Assembly: GCA_024196135.1 (NCBI GenBank)
Contig: JAMQCK010000068.1
Coordinates: 1-64,000 of the forward strand
DNA: 64,000 nt
Source: Pleurotus ostreatus/Saccharomyces cerevisiae fusant
Taxonomy: Eukaryota; Opisthokonta
Reading direction: 5' to 3'
Shown here in pieces: positions 10,928 through 22,514 of this stretch. Made by a program: the position numbers and the translations under genes. A model generated the notes under the pieces. That model was not told the DNA's origin. It was given only the letters and a program-made list of their open reading frames with translations, and ran no database searches. Every line of letters begins with the position of its first letter. Position 1 is the stretch's first letter.

Positions 10928-12682
10928 ATGTTCGACCTCGGCGGGCTCAGCGAGCTCCTGGGCTATACCTCCATCGCCTGCTGGCTTGGGGCGCAGTTCC
11001 CGTGAGTGGTCAAGCGTGAAGGTCGCGGGCAGCGTGTAGATCACGCCATCTAGACAGGTCCTCGAGAACGTCAAGCGCCAGTCGTGTGATGGGCTCGCGC
11101 TTCCATTCCTCGCGAACTGGCTACTCGGTGAGTGCTCATAACTCGCCATCGAGACGTCATTGAACAATGAGCAGGGGACGTATCTAATCTCATTGGATGC
11201 CTCTTGACCGGACAACTATTGTTCCAGGTGCGTGGCGCACAGAATTTCCTTAGACGTTTGCTGACTCTCTCCTCTAGACATGGCTTGCAACATACTTCGT
11301 GACAGTAGACTGCATGCTTGTCGCGCAGTACGTCTACTACGAGACGCTCAGGCCAAAACCCCCCCAAACCAAGCCCGAACACACCCATGAGCGCCCCATC
11401 CCGCGCTATCGCACCCTATCCGCCGTAGCAGCCAACGTAGCTGCTGCCGCCGCTCTAGTTGCGCAACAAGAAGAGCGACAACACCACCCCTCACATCGAC
11501 ACGCCCACTTCGCAAGCGCAGACCCCTCAGGCAGTCATCCATCCGGGGACGACGACGAGCCCGATGATGGCGCCCTTGCTGCCCTCGCCGATAGCTTCCA
11601 CTCCGAGGGAGGCCGTACCCTCGGCCATAAACGCGTCTCCTGGAGCCTTGAACGCGGAGGTCGTCGCCGTGGGACGAGTCTTATCATGCCTCGCGGGGAT
11701 TCCCTTGACCTTATCGTCGACCCGCCCGTAGACCTGCTCGAGCGTGGTCGCGCAGCTGAGCGCGCGGGCGAGAGTCCCATCGCGCCAAGCACCATGCGCC
11801 GAAGCACCAGCCATCGCAACAACATCATGTTCCTCGCCGCCTTCGCGCTCTTCAGCTTCGGCGCGCTCAGCCAGCGGAGCAGCATCGGCTCCGGCCACGT
11901 ACTGCAGGGGCGCGACGTTAACGTTATCGTACCCGAGTCCGCTGCGTTGGACGGGACGATAGATACCTTATCGTCGGAGATTGTCAGCGCGGCGGATGCA
12001 GCCAGCGAGCGCCTCCTTGGTCGTATATTCGCGTGGTTGTGCACTACATTATACCTCACCTCTCGTTTGCCGCAGATATGGAAGAACGTAAGTCATCTAT
12101 ATATCTTATGCTCGACGCCTGCTGAAGTTATCCAGTTCACTCGAAAATCCGTGGAAGGATTGTCGATGTCCCTCTTTGTCTTCGCGTTCCTCGGGAACGT
12201 GTTCTATGTTGCATCCATCCTAACCTCGCCTAATGTGCACCAACCGCCGCCAGCGTCTACAGCATTCATACGAGAGAGTATACCGTGCGTCCATCTCTCT
12301 CCTCTAGGCCTCTCGTCCTCTTACCTCTTGTCGCAGATATCTATTGGGCAGCGGCGGTACGCTAATGTTCGACATCACAATTGTAACCCAATCCTTTATC
12401 TACCGCCCGCGACATCGTCGCCATCGAAGCCGGATGGAGGAGGGCAGCAGCAGCCGGACGCGCATGGTCGAGGAGGAGCGTAGCAGCCTTCTCAGCGGCG
12501 ACGTCCTCGCGCATCATCGCGGATCGAGTGAAGCCTACCTACGGGGCTCGGAGGTGCATCCTGGTGCGGAGGCTCACCAGCGCAACCTCTCGGACGCCGT
12601 CTCCACGCGACGGATGCACTCGCCCGAGGCCAGTAGGGGACGGACACGATCCAGCACGCGCGGCTCGTATGATGTAGCATAG
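10928..12682 (+). CDS. PQ-loop repeat vacuolar membrane protein (Ypq1/PQLC2-like)
   Basis: Exons 10928-11001, 11054-11127, 11175-11227, 11278-12087, 12136-12284 and 12337-12682 encode 501 aa. Two PQ-loop motifs are visible, P25-Q26 in GAQFPQVLENVKRQS and P332-Q333 in SRLPQIWKN. They precede hydrophobic helices as in the seven-helix SWEET/PQ-loop fold (LGYTSIACWLGAQF, FVTVDCMLVAQYVYY, LFVFAFLGNVFYVASIL, LMFDITIVTQSFIY). Between repeats lies a long hydrophilic loop (about residues 85-270) rich in A, S and charged residues. Yeast Ypq1-3 and mammalian PQLC2 export cationic amino acids from vacuole or lysosome; that function is inferred. The acceptor at 11051-11053 (TAG) rather than the CAG at 11055-11057 is required to keep the PQ codons in frame. 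The C-terminal tail carries EERSSLL, possibly an acidic dileucine sorting signal. Confidence 0.88.
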
Positions 12683-13076
12683 ACACAGGTCGAACGTCGA
12701 GAGGACGCGCTTCATACCCTAAATTTACTCGTACTAAGCATCTGGAAATACAAAGACACTACACACTACATCCATGGGGAAGGTCTGGTGACTGTAAGAG
12801 TGCAAGTACGCCGACCACCATGCACAAAACGAGGGCAACCCTCAACACAGGTAATACAAGCACACATTCCCTTCACCAGAGGCAGCGCCGGCTGCGTCCG
12901 GCGGAGACCTTGCTTGCAAGACCAGGCGAGGGTTCGAACTGTGGAGGTAGGTCAGGCCTTGTATTTGTGCTCTAGGAAGCGCAAAGAATAAAGGTTCTGC
13001 AAGAGACCTGCAAGCAAGGCCATATGTGACTTTGTCGCGAGTGAACCTACATCGCGATGATGGACGTCGGCAACCT
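12683..13076. other. Convergent 3' intergenic region
   Basis: 394 bases between the PQ-loop stop and the zinc-finger stop on the opposite strand. No gene is recognised. A GGTTCGAA tRNA-like T-arm string near 12930 has no cloverleaf around it. Confidence 0.5.
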
Positions 13077-15476
13077 TCATGTCTCCACCGGACTTGCTGG
13101 AGGGGGCGATGAAGCTTGCTGCAGCCCCTTCTTGTGCACCCTCTCAAGGTGCGAACGGCGCAGACCGCGTGTGTTGAACCGGCTCATGCAACCTGCCTCA
13201 GTGCAATTATATTTCCGTTTGTCCTCGTGTAACAGTAAGTGGTCTGCAACTGACATTGAACAGAGAGAATGAACAACGGCAAAGTGACGCATACCTTTCA
13301 AGTGACGATGTCTTATGAATCTCCTTGAACACATCGGGCAGGTGGATAGTTGTCTCAAATTCGAGTCGTGGCGCCTGGCAATTGCCGCTTCCATTAAAGC
13401 CGACCTCGGAGACCTATGGACATCACCCAGTGACGTTCCCAGGATCGCTGTTGCCCGAGTCGTCGCTTTATGTTCCGGATTGAGCGCCCTACTAATGGAG
13501 TTCTCTTGGACAGCAGCTTCTGTCAACGTCGAATCATCTCGACAGGCCACGCTTTCGTCACTAGACATCCCTTAGATAGCCGAAATCAGCGCCAAGGCAA
13601 GGCATCGATATTTCTTTGAAAGCAGCATACCAGCGTCTGTCATCGTCACATCCCCCACGCCTCTCTGTCCAAGACCCATGCACCCGACGTCCTCCCTCAG
13701 CCTCAGGGTTACAGCACCTGTTGGTACGTCATCATTTGTGAGTATACTTAGGTCATACGAAGAAGGTTCAATTACTTACCTGGACCGATTGTCTCTAATT
13801 CATATTGTGGGAAGATAGCTTGGCTCTCCAGATCACGAATGACATCTACCTAGAAGACATGAGACGACAAAGCAGGGTTCCCCCACGGCCGGGAACAGCG
13901 CACATCACTGGCCATACATGTCCACAGGCTGTCGTGCGTGAACGCAATACTGCAGTCCGACTGAGATACACTTTAGTCGATCTGCATACGCACGCGAGAC
14001 AGATGTGCGCACATTATCCAAGATGAACTTGTTGAGCGCATCGCAGGGGTGATATGGCTAATGAAATTCGTGAACCGGACGGAATCATTGGTCGAGATCG
14101 TGCACATACCGTAGTCGACGATGGGACGAGTTCCCAGCTGACTTCGTCTTCTGTTGACCAATTTTGTTCCTCACTTGAACCATTACCACTGCTGCAACTC
14201 CCCTCTTCGACGTCGTCGAAGGAGCCCGAAGATCCATTCGCACTGTCCATGCAGACATCGGCGGTTTGAATTTGTCGAGCTTTGCCCTTGACCGCAGAGC
14301 TTGTCGAAGCAAGAGATGAAGACATAGCTTTAAGAGAAGTCGACCTCCCGAAGTTGCGAGGCCCCGTGAAGTCGGACACCTTCAGACCTCTTGCCCGTCT
14401 TCGCGACCAGAAATCGTCGCGCATCTTGATTTTATACCCGCGGACGAAGACACACTGGTTCTCAGCTGGCGCACCATTATCACCGTACATCAGCACTGCA
14501 GCATCAGGACCCTGGCGCGCAGACTGGCTAGTGAGATGTCGCCACTGGTATTGGTGTCGGAGTGCAGCATTCGCTACTGGAGTCGCCGTAAATTGAAAGG
14601 ATACGTCGTGCGAACGTTGCGTATCGCGGAAAGCCAGCGCGCCCCAGGTGGCTGCCTTATCGATGCCAGTGACAAGGTAGAGGTCGCCGTTGTCGATCGT
14701 CCAGCCAAGGGTTTCCCGCACGTACGTGTACCATTCCTGACCGTGACGCTGGATCTGAATCTCGTACGCCCTCCGCTGCTTCGCGTCTCGCCTCGACCCG
14801 CCCTGAGGCAGTGCGAGTATGGCGCCTTCGTCTTTCCCTACAGAGAACTCGACGCCGAATCCTGCACCTGCAGGTACGATACTGCTCATGGATCAGAGAC
14901 GCCTATCGTTGTTTCGATGTGGACTCACGCTGCGTCTGCACCCGCTTCGACAGCGATGACTTTCCTAGCAAAGTCCGCGCTTTGCACGAATGCGCCACTC
15001 CGACTGTAGTACGTTGATTTGTAGCTGGTAGCACCCATGTCGATGCGCTCGAATGATGGAGGGACGCCGCCTTGATTGACGGGGTCGTCCGCCGAGGAGC
15101 ATATATTGAAGAGGAACTGGAACCCGCCGTCCTGGCCGATCACGCCAACGTCGCCGATGCGCACACCCGACTGTCGATAGCACAGCGGAAGTTCTTCGTC
15201 GGGTTCTGGGATCCAGAGAGGGTATCCCTCGCGTAGGGGAAGGAGGTTCTCGGCGTAAACCTGAGAGATATGCATAGCAGCGTTAAGAGGCGAGGGGCAA
15301 GAGTCGGGGGAAGCTGTTGAGCCACATGTAGGGCACGCTACTTCACCTATATATCGGATCTGATCTATCGGCATAGCCTGCGTACTGCAGCGCACATAGT
15401 GCGGGCTGAGACTTGAAGGGGTCCTTCGGGCCGTTATCAGAGCACTGGAATCCTGAGCTTCACAGTCATCCGCCAA
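13077..15476 (-). CDS. Lineage-specific protein fused to two C2H2 zinc fingers
   Basis: Exons 15476 (or 15275)-14929, 14881-14110, 14057-14013, 13960-13904, 13849-13780, 13717-13631, 13570-13295 and 13243-13077 join in frame; from the ATG at 15275 the product is 606 aa. The N-terminal part (LREGYPLWIPEPDEELP, GVRIGDVGVI, FLFNICSSADDPVNQGGVP, GDLYLVTGIDKAATWG, PYHPCDALNKFIL, SIAFTHDSLW) looks like a family I associate with Agaricomycete genomes; it has no known function. The C-terminal part has two fingers, C-x2-C-x12-H-x3-H and C-x4-C-x12-H-x4-H, suggesting nucleic-acid binding. The 60-nt intron 13630-13571 decides the outcome: retained, it stops the unknown protein at 13572, three bases before an ATG (13568) that opens the finger ORF; spliced, the two fuse in the same frame. 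Start uncertain: an acceptor at about 15260 (ATATCTCTCAG) suggests that the true first exon lies further upstream. Confidence 0.7.
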
Positions 15477-16523
15477 TTATGAGCGCTGCGAGAAGATACG
15501 GAGGGGTCTCCAAGCCATCGCCGTCGTCAAAGGAGACCGAGCCGCTGTTTTCTGGTCATCAGCGAATTATCAAGGATCAAATTATGGAGGATGACGCACC
15601 TGAGTGGATATCTTGCAGCTTGATAGAAAGGGGGTGTATCGGAAGCGATGGATAGTCTCAAGGTGCAATGTCCTCATATTATCGCTACAAGCAGCGACCA
15701 GCGACTTAAGAGACGTGCCTGTCAAAGTTTCATGACTCTTTGATCCATGGAAGGTCGCGCGCTGCTGAGCATTCGGACTATCATACAGTTGCCGCGCGTG
15801 CAGTGTATCGCTGTGACTGACAAGGTCGGATCCATTGTGTCACAGTGTCTGCGGTTGTTTGCACTTGCTTGAGGCTGCTTGCGATCGGTGGTCATAGCAG
15901 CATTACTCCATCCGGCCATCTCATTATGACCACGTCCTTCAACCTGCATCCACTTCTCGCTCATCTTTGCTATCAGCTTGCCGCAAGGCCCGATTCCCTG
16001 GCAGGAACTCATTCTGCGACGTCTTGGCGTAGACCGTCTGCCCGGTCTTGCGTGACACTTGAGTGTTCGATGGCTTTCATTCGCCGTTCGAGGCCTCAAA
16101 CATACTCGCCCTTTGGTACTCAGCGATGGACAAGATCCACTGGAGGTCCTCGCATGCTCATAGCGGCGATGCCGCTGACGCCCATGCAGCAAATGGGCAG
16201 GCTGTCAGTATACCTGCCAGTGTGCTGCGAACTGCGCAGGGCATCAGCACCGCTCCACCCCTCGCGTGTCGCCCGAAGCCTTCGCCACCCTTCGCGCCGG
16301 CAGCGCGCGGCTCGGCGTGGAGCAATTTTGATGATACAGCCCTAATTTTGCAGCGTAATTTACGCAAGCGCATCATATAACCCAGGGTGAGATCTCGCCT
16401 GCACTCGCTCCTGCTCCCCACCTTTTCCCTCTCGTCGCACAAACCGTGTCCTTGGGCACCCTTGCGCCCTTCCCTTCGTTGCACTCACCGTCGTTCACTT
16501 CTCCGGGTATCGTTTCCTTCTTC
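15477..16523. other. Intergenic region with no supportable gene
   Basis: About 1 kb between the divergent zinc-finger fusion gene and the GH16 gene. A 105-codon frame at 16063-16380 has no family resemblance. CATCATATAACCC at about 16372-16384 followed by pyrimidine-rich sequence is a likely core promoter for the GH16 gene. Confidence 0.5.
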
Positions 16524-17762
16524 ATGCGTTCCTCCGTGTTTGTGAGCTTCCTCGCGTTGAGCGGAGCCGCGTTCGCCGCGACGCACAACGGCCGGCACAG
16601 CAGCCGCCAGCACCTTCACAAGAAGCGCGGCTACAAGGTCTCCAAGTGGTTGGAGGGCGATGACCTGGTCGACGCCTTCAACTAGTGAGTCCGCTCTCGA
16701 ACTTCCTAGTCCCCGTCTGACACGCGTTCAGCGACGTAAAGCCCTCCGACAACCAGGGCATCGCGAACTATGTCGACGGCAAGGACAGCGGCCTCGTCTG
16801 GGTGGACGGCTCGAAGAAGACGTACATCGCCGTCGATCAGACCCCGTACTCCGACTTGCGCAAGGCGATCCGCATGACGTCCAAGGACAAGTTCAACCCC
16901 TCCGACAACCTCCTCTTCGTCTTCGACATCCAGCATATCCCCTGCCTCTGCGGCACGTGGCCCGCGCTCTGGTTCACCGGCTCGAACTGGCCGTTCGACG
17001 GCGAGATCGACGTGATCGAGGGCGTGCACCTGTACAAGCAGAACACGATGAGCGTGCACACGGGCACGGGGTGCAACTGGCCGAACTACATCATCAGCAG
17101 CCTGTCGAAGCTCACGGCGAACAAGCCGGACGAGTTCTCGTGCGACGCGAATGCGGACTATCAGAGCTGCGGTGGGTCGCAGGACAGCAAGACGAGCTTC
17201 GGGAAGGCGTTCAACGATGCTGGAGGAGGGGTCTTCACGCTCGAGCTCAACGAGAACGTAGTCGCCATGCACCAGTGGAACATTGCTGACGTTCCGAAGG
17301 GTCAGTACATCTTGAACCCGTCGCCCTCGCTTAGGTTTTGACGCGTCCTGTAGACATCTGGGATAATAACCCCGACCCGTCTGGCTGGGGCGACCCCATC
17401 TTCAAGATGCCCGCCGACCAGTGCCCCATCGGCGACCACTTCAAGGACCTCATGCTGGTCATCAACACCAACCTTGGAGGTATGTCTCGCAGCCACCATA
17501 CCTTCAAATTCGTACAGTCACTAACGATTCACTTCCAGGCTTCTTCTCCGAGGGCGTGTGGGCCATCGACGGCGCCGGTGGGCAGGAGACGTCGTGCAAG
17601 AAGCAGACGAACTTCAACTCGGCGGCCGACTACGTGAAGCAGATGGGCTCCGTCTTTGGTGATGATGCGCGCTGGGTGCGTCGTGTCTTCTACTCCAGTA
17701 CACACTCAACCTAACGTCCCTTTCAGATCATCAACAAGATCGTCATCTACGAGCAGAACTAG
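16524..17762 (+). CDS. Secreted GH16 endo-beta-glucanase (Lam16A-like)
   Basis: Exons 16524-16684, 16732-17300, 17354-17479, 17539-17675 and 17727-17762 give 342 aa. Residues 1-18 are a signal peptide (MRSSVFVSFLALSGAAFA). The catalytic signature GEIDVIEG is intact with E145 as nucleophile, D147 and E150 as acid/base, as in glycoside hydrolase family 16. CGTWPALWFTG, MSVHTGTGCNW and a terminal KIVIYEQN follow the layout of the Phanerochaete laminarinase Lam16A. Expected action is hydrolysis of beta-1,3 and mixed beta-1,3/1,4-glucans outside the cell, in cell-wall remodelling or nutrition. Dibasic residues after the signal (HKKR, about residues 32-36) may be a Kex2-type propeptide site. No GPI signal or C-terminal membrane helix is seen. 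Confidence 0.93.
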
Positions 17763-18274
17763 ATGCTGCACTGCGCTCAACCATCCGTCCGTCATGTTCC
17801 ACTCTTGCCTCGGAGCGCCCAACTTGAATGCATGGAGGCTAGGAAGCCCCGGTCGGACGATACTTACGCTCCTTACTATATCATCAACCACAACATAATG
17901 ATGTACATATACCCCGTCTGGATCTGCGCCGCTGCTGTGGTATATCTGCTTTTATTGAATGCGCTGCTTCTACTTATCGAGTGCGTACCGCCTTGATTGA
18001 GAGCGCCGCGATAGATTGAGAGCACCTTAGGCGTTAGATTGAGTGCGCTGCGGTGACGTCACGCTCAGATAGAGTGCAGTTTAGGTCCAATTTAACCTGG
18101 TGCAATGTGCTTGGGAAGGCGCAATTAGAATGAGAAGGCGCTCGGGCGGGCTGTATGTCTGGAGCACGGCGCGCTGATCGGGGCGGTGCGCAGATCACTA
18201 ACTTGCCCTTATATCATGGTTAGCAAGCCGCGCGCTGTCAGAGTCCCTGTCCCCTGCCGCCCTTGTTCCCTTCC
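17763..18274. promoter_or_regulatory. Upstream region of the caspase-like gene with degenerate repeat array and CRE palindrome
   Basis: Bases 17952-18085 contain about six degenerate copies of a GATTGAGWGCGC-type unit spaced roughly 19-32 bases apart. The perfect cAMP-response-type palindrome TGACGTCA lies at 18054-18061, about 213 bases before the caspase-like start. No ORF is supported. Confidence 0.5.
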
Positions 18275-20383
18275 ATGTCCGCGTCGGGAGTCAACGTCGA
18301 TGTCGTGAATCCTCTAGGTCTGCATAGCCGCCACTTGAGCTGGGACATCGTCCGGCGCGTCGCGTCGCATTCGAGGGCGGAGAGTGCGACGAGCGTCGAG
18401 CGTGTCCCGCCGAGCAAGTGGCGGCCCCTGCGCACGGTGCTCAGTGTACTTCTACAGCTGTTCCCCCACTTCCATAGGCCGATCCGCAAGCGTGCGCTGC
18501 TCATCGGCATCGCGTACCAGAACAGGCTGAACCCGGACGAGCGGCTGAATGGGACGCATGAGGATGTGGACTGTCTGTATGAGTTGCTCATCAGTGCGTG
18601 TGTCGTTATTTCAAAGAGGACTTGGAGAGCTGACTAGGTCGCAGAGCACTATGGCTTTCAGCCGCGGGACATCATCGTCATGAAAGATGCGGACGACGTA
18701 GAGGACCACCTGTGGCCCACCGAGGACAATATCGTGCGTTCCATCGAACGTGGTCCCCCTTCCCCCACATCCTCACCATCCCCTCATCGCAGCGTCGAGA
18801 ACTGCAAGCCCTCACCAGAGACTGCGCTCCTCGTGAGTCTGCATACCGCCTCGCTCTTCGTTCGTGACTGAGCGCGTCATAGGCGACCGCTTCTTCTTTT
18901 CATGTGCGCATGCATCCTCCTCCTCCGGGCCGTGTCCGGTCATTTGACCGCCTATCTGCAGATGCGGGACATGCCTCGCAAAAGGAGGAGCGCGTCAAAG
19001 GCTCGGAGATTGATGGCATGGACGAGTGTGCGCGCTGGCTATCTTGCTGAAGGACAGTACGCTGACACTGAGGCTATAGTTATCGTTCCCTATGATGCGC
19101 CAGACTTTACGGGATCCAAGTGCATCCTGGACGACGTGCGTAGGGATTGCTGCTTCCATCCTCCCGCGTTCTGACGAGCTTCAAGGAATTGCGTCGATAT
19201 CTGGTAGATCCTCTCAAGAGACGGTGCAGGCTTGTGGTACGTCGCACACACCGATTTTGATGATAGAGAAACTGGTGAACTGAAATCTGCGTCAGGCCGT
19301 CCTCGACGCGTGCCACTCAGCTACTCTGCTAGGTACGCGCATCTGCTTTTGCTGTCGTGAATAAATCCTCAGCCAGTCTTTAGACCTCGCGCATGACAGA
19401 TGCATCGAAAGAGACGGATGGAAGGGTCTTGGTGTGTCCCTTTTCTCCCCCAAGTTGCCGTAGTCCTGACGCCGATCCAGTAACGACCGTTGTCCGCTGG
19501 GGTATGCCCTTCGTCCTCCCGACATGTCTTTACCTCTAACGATTCTCTTCTGCAGCATGGGAACACATTGCAATCGCCATGGGATTTCCCGTACCAGATC
19601 CTGAGGCATCTGCCGCTGTACAACAGGCGAAGCGCGAGGAGATGCAGGACTTGCTGTCACAGACGCTCGTTCCGTTCATCGAGAAGCTGCTTGGCCCGTG
19701 GCGTTACTGCTGGGGTTTCTGTCGACGTGCGGTCTGGCCGCACGAGCCGTATGTGGTATGTTGCGTAGTCTACGTTCATGCAAAGACGTGTAGCTTATCC
19801 TTATATTCGCTAGCTATGCTTCAGCGCATGCAGGGACGAGCAGATGACTTTCGAGAAGCGCGGCTTCTCGATGACGAAGGTGCTGGCCAAGAAGCTAGGT
19901 AGAATTGCGTTCTCGCAGTCATCGTGATGCAGGCAATGACCACTCATCAGACGAGAATCCCCGGCCGCGTCTGGGTCGCTTGACGAAGAATGTCCGGTGA
20001 GCATTTTCCCGACTGTTTCCAACCATTCGACTGGTACTGACGACGTGACCAGCGCCGAGTTCACCGCCGTCTACGAGGCGAAGCGGGAGAAGTACGAGAC
20101 ATACCTCGACAGGGGAGTACGCCGCAAGCACACGCTTGGCATCGCGTACTGGATCCTTCCCGAGTCGCTTCGAGGAGAAGAGGCTCCGCCGTACATGCTC
20201 CCGCCTCCGCTGGCGAAGCTGCAGGTGTGTACGGTCGCCTGGCACGCAAGGAAGAAAGAGAGCTGACGTTGAACTTCAGCTTACGTCGAATCTGCCTAGG
20301 GTGCGTTCTGGAAAAAGACGCGTCTGGATATTCGAGCTAATTGTGTGTTGCAGTATACCAACCTAGAGCGGTTCTGGATCTAG
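18275..20383 (+). CDS. Caspase-like protease (peptidase C14 family)
   Basis: Sixteen exons (18275-18593, 18645-18733, 18793-18832, 18883-18903, 18962-19027, 19080-19135, 19186-19236, 19296-19332, 19384-19431, 19481-19501, 19556-19755, 19814-19898, 19933-19996, 20053-20224, 20280-20300, 20354-20383) give 439 aa. The p20-type core is clear: KRALLIGIAYQ, LNGTHEDVDCLYELL, DIIVMKDAD, then FFFSYAGHASQ with catalytic H160 and AVLDACHSATLL with catalytic C220. A p10-like tail includes VLCFSACRDEQMTFEK. Fungal members of clan CD act in programmed cell death and protein quality control; substrate specificity cannot be read here. It has no long N-terminal prodomain, unlike classical metacaspases. Exons of 21 nt and the proposed 34-nt intron 19899-19932 are unusual; that junction and the 19432-19480 intron are the least certain. 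The start avoids a non-ATG extension to 18263. Confidence 0.82.
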
Positions 20384-20612
20384 TTCTATCCGACCCATCA
20401 AGACCTACCATACCGCCCTGCACTTGGCCTGTATATTTATTGTACTGACTTTCGTCCCGTATAATCCTTTCACCTCCTGTTGTCCTGTAATTTCTAGCTT
20501 TTAAATTGTATAGCATCCCGGCCTATCGGCCATGTACCCATCTCGCATACGAACCCTCATATAGCCATCTCCATATACGTAGACCCCACAACTCGCATAG
20601 CTACCCTACTAT

Positions 20613-22514
20613 CTATAATTTTGCTTGTGTCCCAGCGTCCTGCGCTCTTGCGCCATCGCCCAGGTACCAGTGCACCGCGCTGCGAACCTCGTCTAGCCAT
20701 TCTTGGACGAGAGCGTCTTCGTAGACGTTGCCGTCGTAGTGAACGACTCTGGAGGGATGCGTCAGTGAGGTCCGAAGCAGCAGGAGTTTCAAAAGGATGC
20801 GTACAAGCCAAGCTGGCCCTTGACGGTTGCGCCGCCGAGGTAGAGCTCCGTAGGACGAGTTCGCAGCCGGGTGTGCGTTTCCAGGATTTCAATGACGGGT
20901 TCGGGTGAGTCGGCAGGGTACTTGAGAGGGACGATGCTCTCGAGCTACAGAGAAAAAGGGTGCCATGAGCATCGAAGTTCACGATACACGGAAGACATAG
21001 ACTCACGTTGCCCATACTCGAACCGCCGAAGGCCATCACGAAATTCGGGCCCTTCGCTTGGTCGATAGCGGAGATCGGCTCAGTGGAAAGGTCAGAGGCG
21101 CCTGAGCGCTGCATAGCGCGCCAGCGCTCGACCTGAACAGCTGCGCCCGCAACTCTGATAGGCAGTCGTGCATAGTTGATGTCGATGTGGCGTGGATGGC
21201 GGATGAAGGCGTTGGCCTGAAAAGCCATGTCAATTTTTGCACTGGAAATGACTGGCGGAAGCCCACCTGCGCCTTCATCATCCGCGCTCGGAGGAAAAAG
21301 CGTCCTCTAGACAGCAGCTCATCGTACGTGGGTAGCCGCCCATGCTCGCCCGCGTTCTTGCCACCAGGCATCACCGGCAGGCGGTTGAAGTAAAACGAGA
21401 TCGCAACGTTGACGGTGGCAGATCCGCCGCGCGCGTACCACTCCGGGTCGAGGAAGGGGCGCTGGTTGAGGGGGCCGCCGGGCATGAAGGGCTCGCGCTG
21501 GCGGAAGGCCCATTCTTTGTCGGATATTTTGCCGGCGAGGCGCAGGCGGTGAAGGACGCGGGTCATGGCGATCTGTAAGGAGGTTGAAGGTCAGGCGGAG
21601 AAGAGAACGGAGGGGAGGTACATACCTGCCCGAGAACGTGATACGCGTTACCGAAGGTCACCTTCTGCTCGCGACAGCTCTGGATGACTTTCTTCGTCTC
21701 CGAGGGGCTGAACGATGTATGCAGGAATCGCGAGCGAGTCGGCGTGAAGGGCGTGGCTGCAGATATTTTCCGCGGTAATGTGTGCCCGCCCTGAGTGTCG
21801 AACGTCACAAAAAGAACATAAGAATATATGGGACAAGCTTACCTTCATTCCAGACATCCTGAGCTGCATGATAACCGCGCCTAGAGCACGATGCCACCGC
21901 TGTCTGGCTATAGGCTGATTTTGATCCCCGAAGAGGGCGTTCGTCGAGCGCGCGAGCCATAGTCGCTCTTCCAGAGGACCCACGTCGACAGAGGGCTGTG
22001 AGAGCGCCTCCACCAGGGTGCGCAGAAGAGCAAAGTTTCCCATGCCGTCGGTGATCATGTGAGCCACCATTATAATGAGATGCGTCGTTTGAACGTCGTC
22101 CGCCTGGCGAATGACGAACAGCTGAGCAAGGAGGTCATTGGTGAGCTGTCGCGGGGAGTTGATGATTCGGTCGGCGTAGCCGTGTGCCTCCCCTGCCGAA
22201 GGTATCGAGTCGTAGATAATTTCGCCGGGTATACAGGAGTGAAGGCGGGATTCCTCGACTACGAAGTCCTGCTGTCGATAGGAAAGCTCTTCTACGCGGG
22301 CACCAAGAAGCGGGTGACGCTGCTTCGTGATGTTCCAAGCCCGCTCGAGTAGCTCCGGTGTCACCCTTTGAGGCTCAACACGGAGGGAAACGAGCTGCAA
22401 AGTGTCGGCAGTCCCCGAAAATTGACTATCCCAGTAAAAGCCCTGCTCTAGCAAGCCAAGGGGACGCCGATACACCCGCTGTGGGGTAGACTTTTCGAGC
22501 TTCCACTCGTCCAT
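20613..22514 (-). CDS. CoA-dependent acyltransferase-like protein (HxxxDG superfamily)
   Basis: Six exons (22514-21843, 21790-21626, 21572-21267, 21216-21007, 20944-20805, 20748-20613) encode 542 aa. The active-site motif HMITDG is present, with H152 as catalytic base and D156 structural, inside LIIMVAHMITDGMGNFALL. That places it in the chloramphenicol acetyltransferase-like superfamily, which includes fungal alcohol acetyltransferases, trichothecene acetyltransferases and NRPS condensation domains. A second lobe (ARGGSATVNVAISFYFNRLP, VMAFGGSSMGN) contains the floor-loop region. It is free-standing, with no NRPS or PKS partner nearby. The acyl acceptor is unknown; acetylation of a small alcohol or secondary metabolite is a guess. 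The ATG at 22514 (MDEWKLEK) is used; an upstream TTG extension is ignored. All junctions are frame-consistent with introns of 50-62 nt. Confidence 0.82.

Noticed and set aside
12921..12945. GGTTCGAA string resembling a tRNA T-arm
   Set aside because: No acceptor stem, anticodon arm or CCA-proximal pairing could be drawn around it.
16063..16380. 105-codon ORF between the zinc-finger fusion and GH16 genes
   Set aside because: A short stretch looks protein-like, but there is no family match, no flanking exon and no promoter arrangement.
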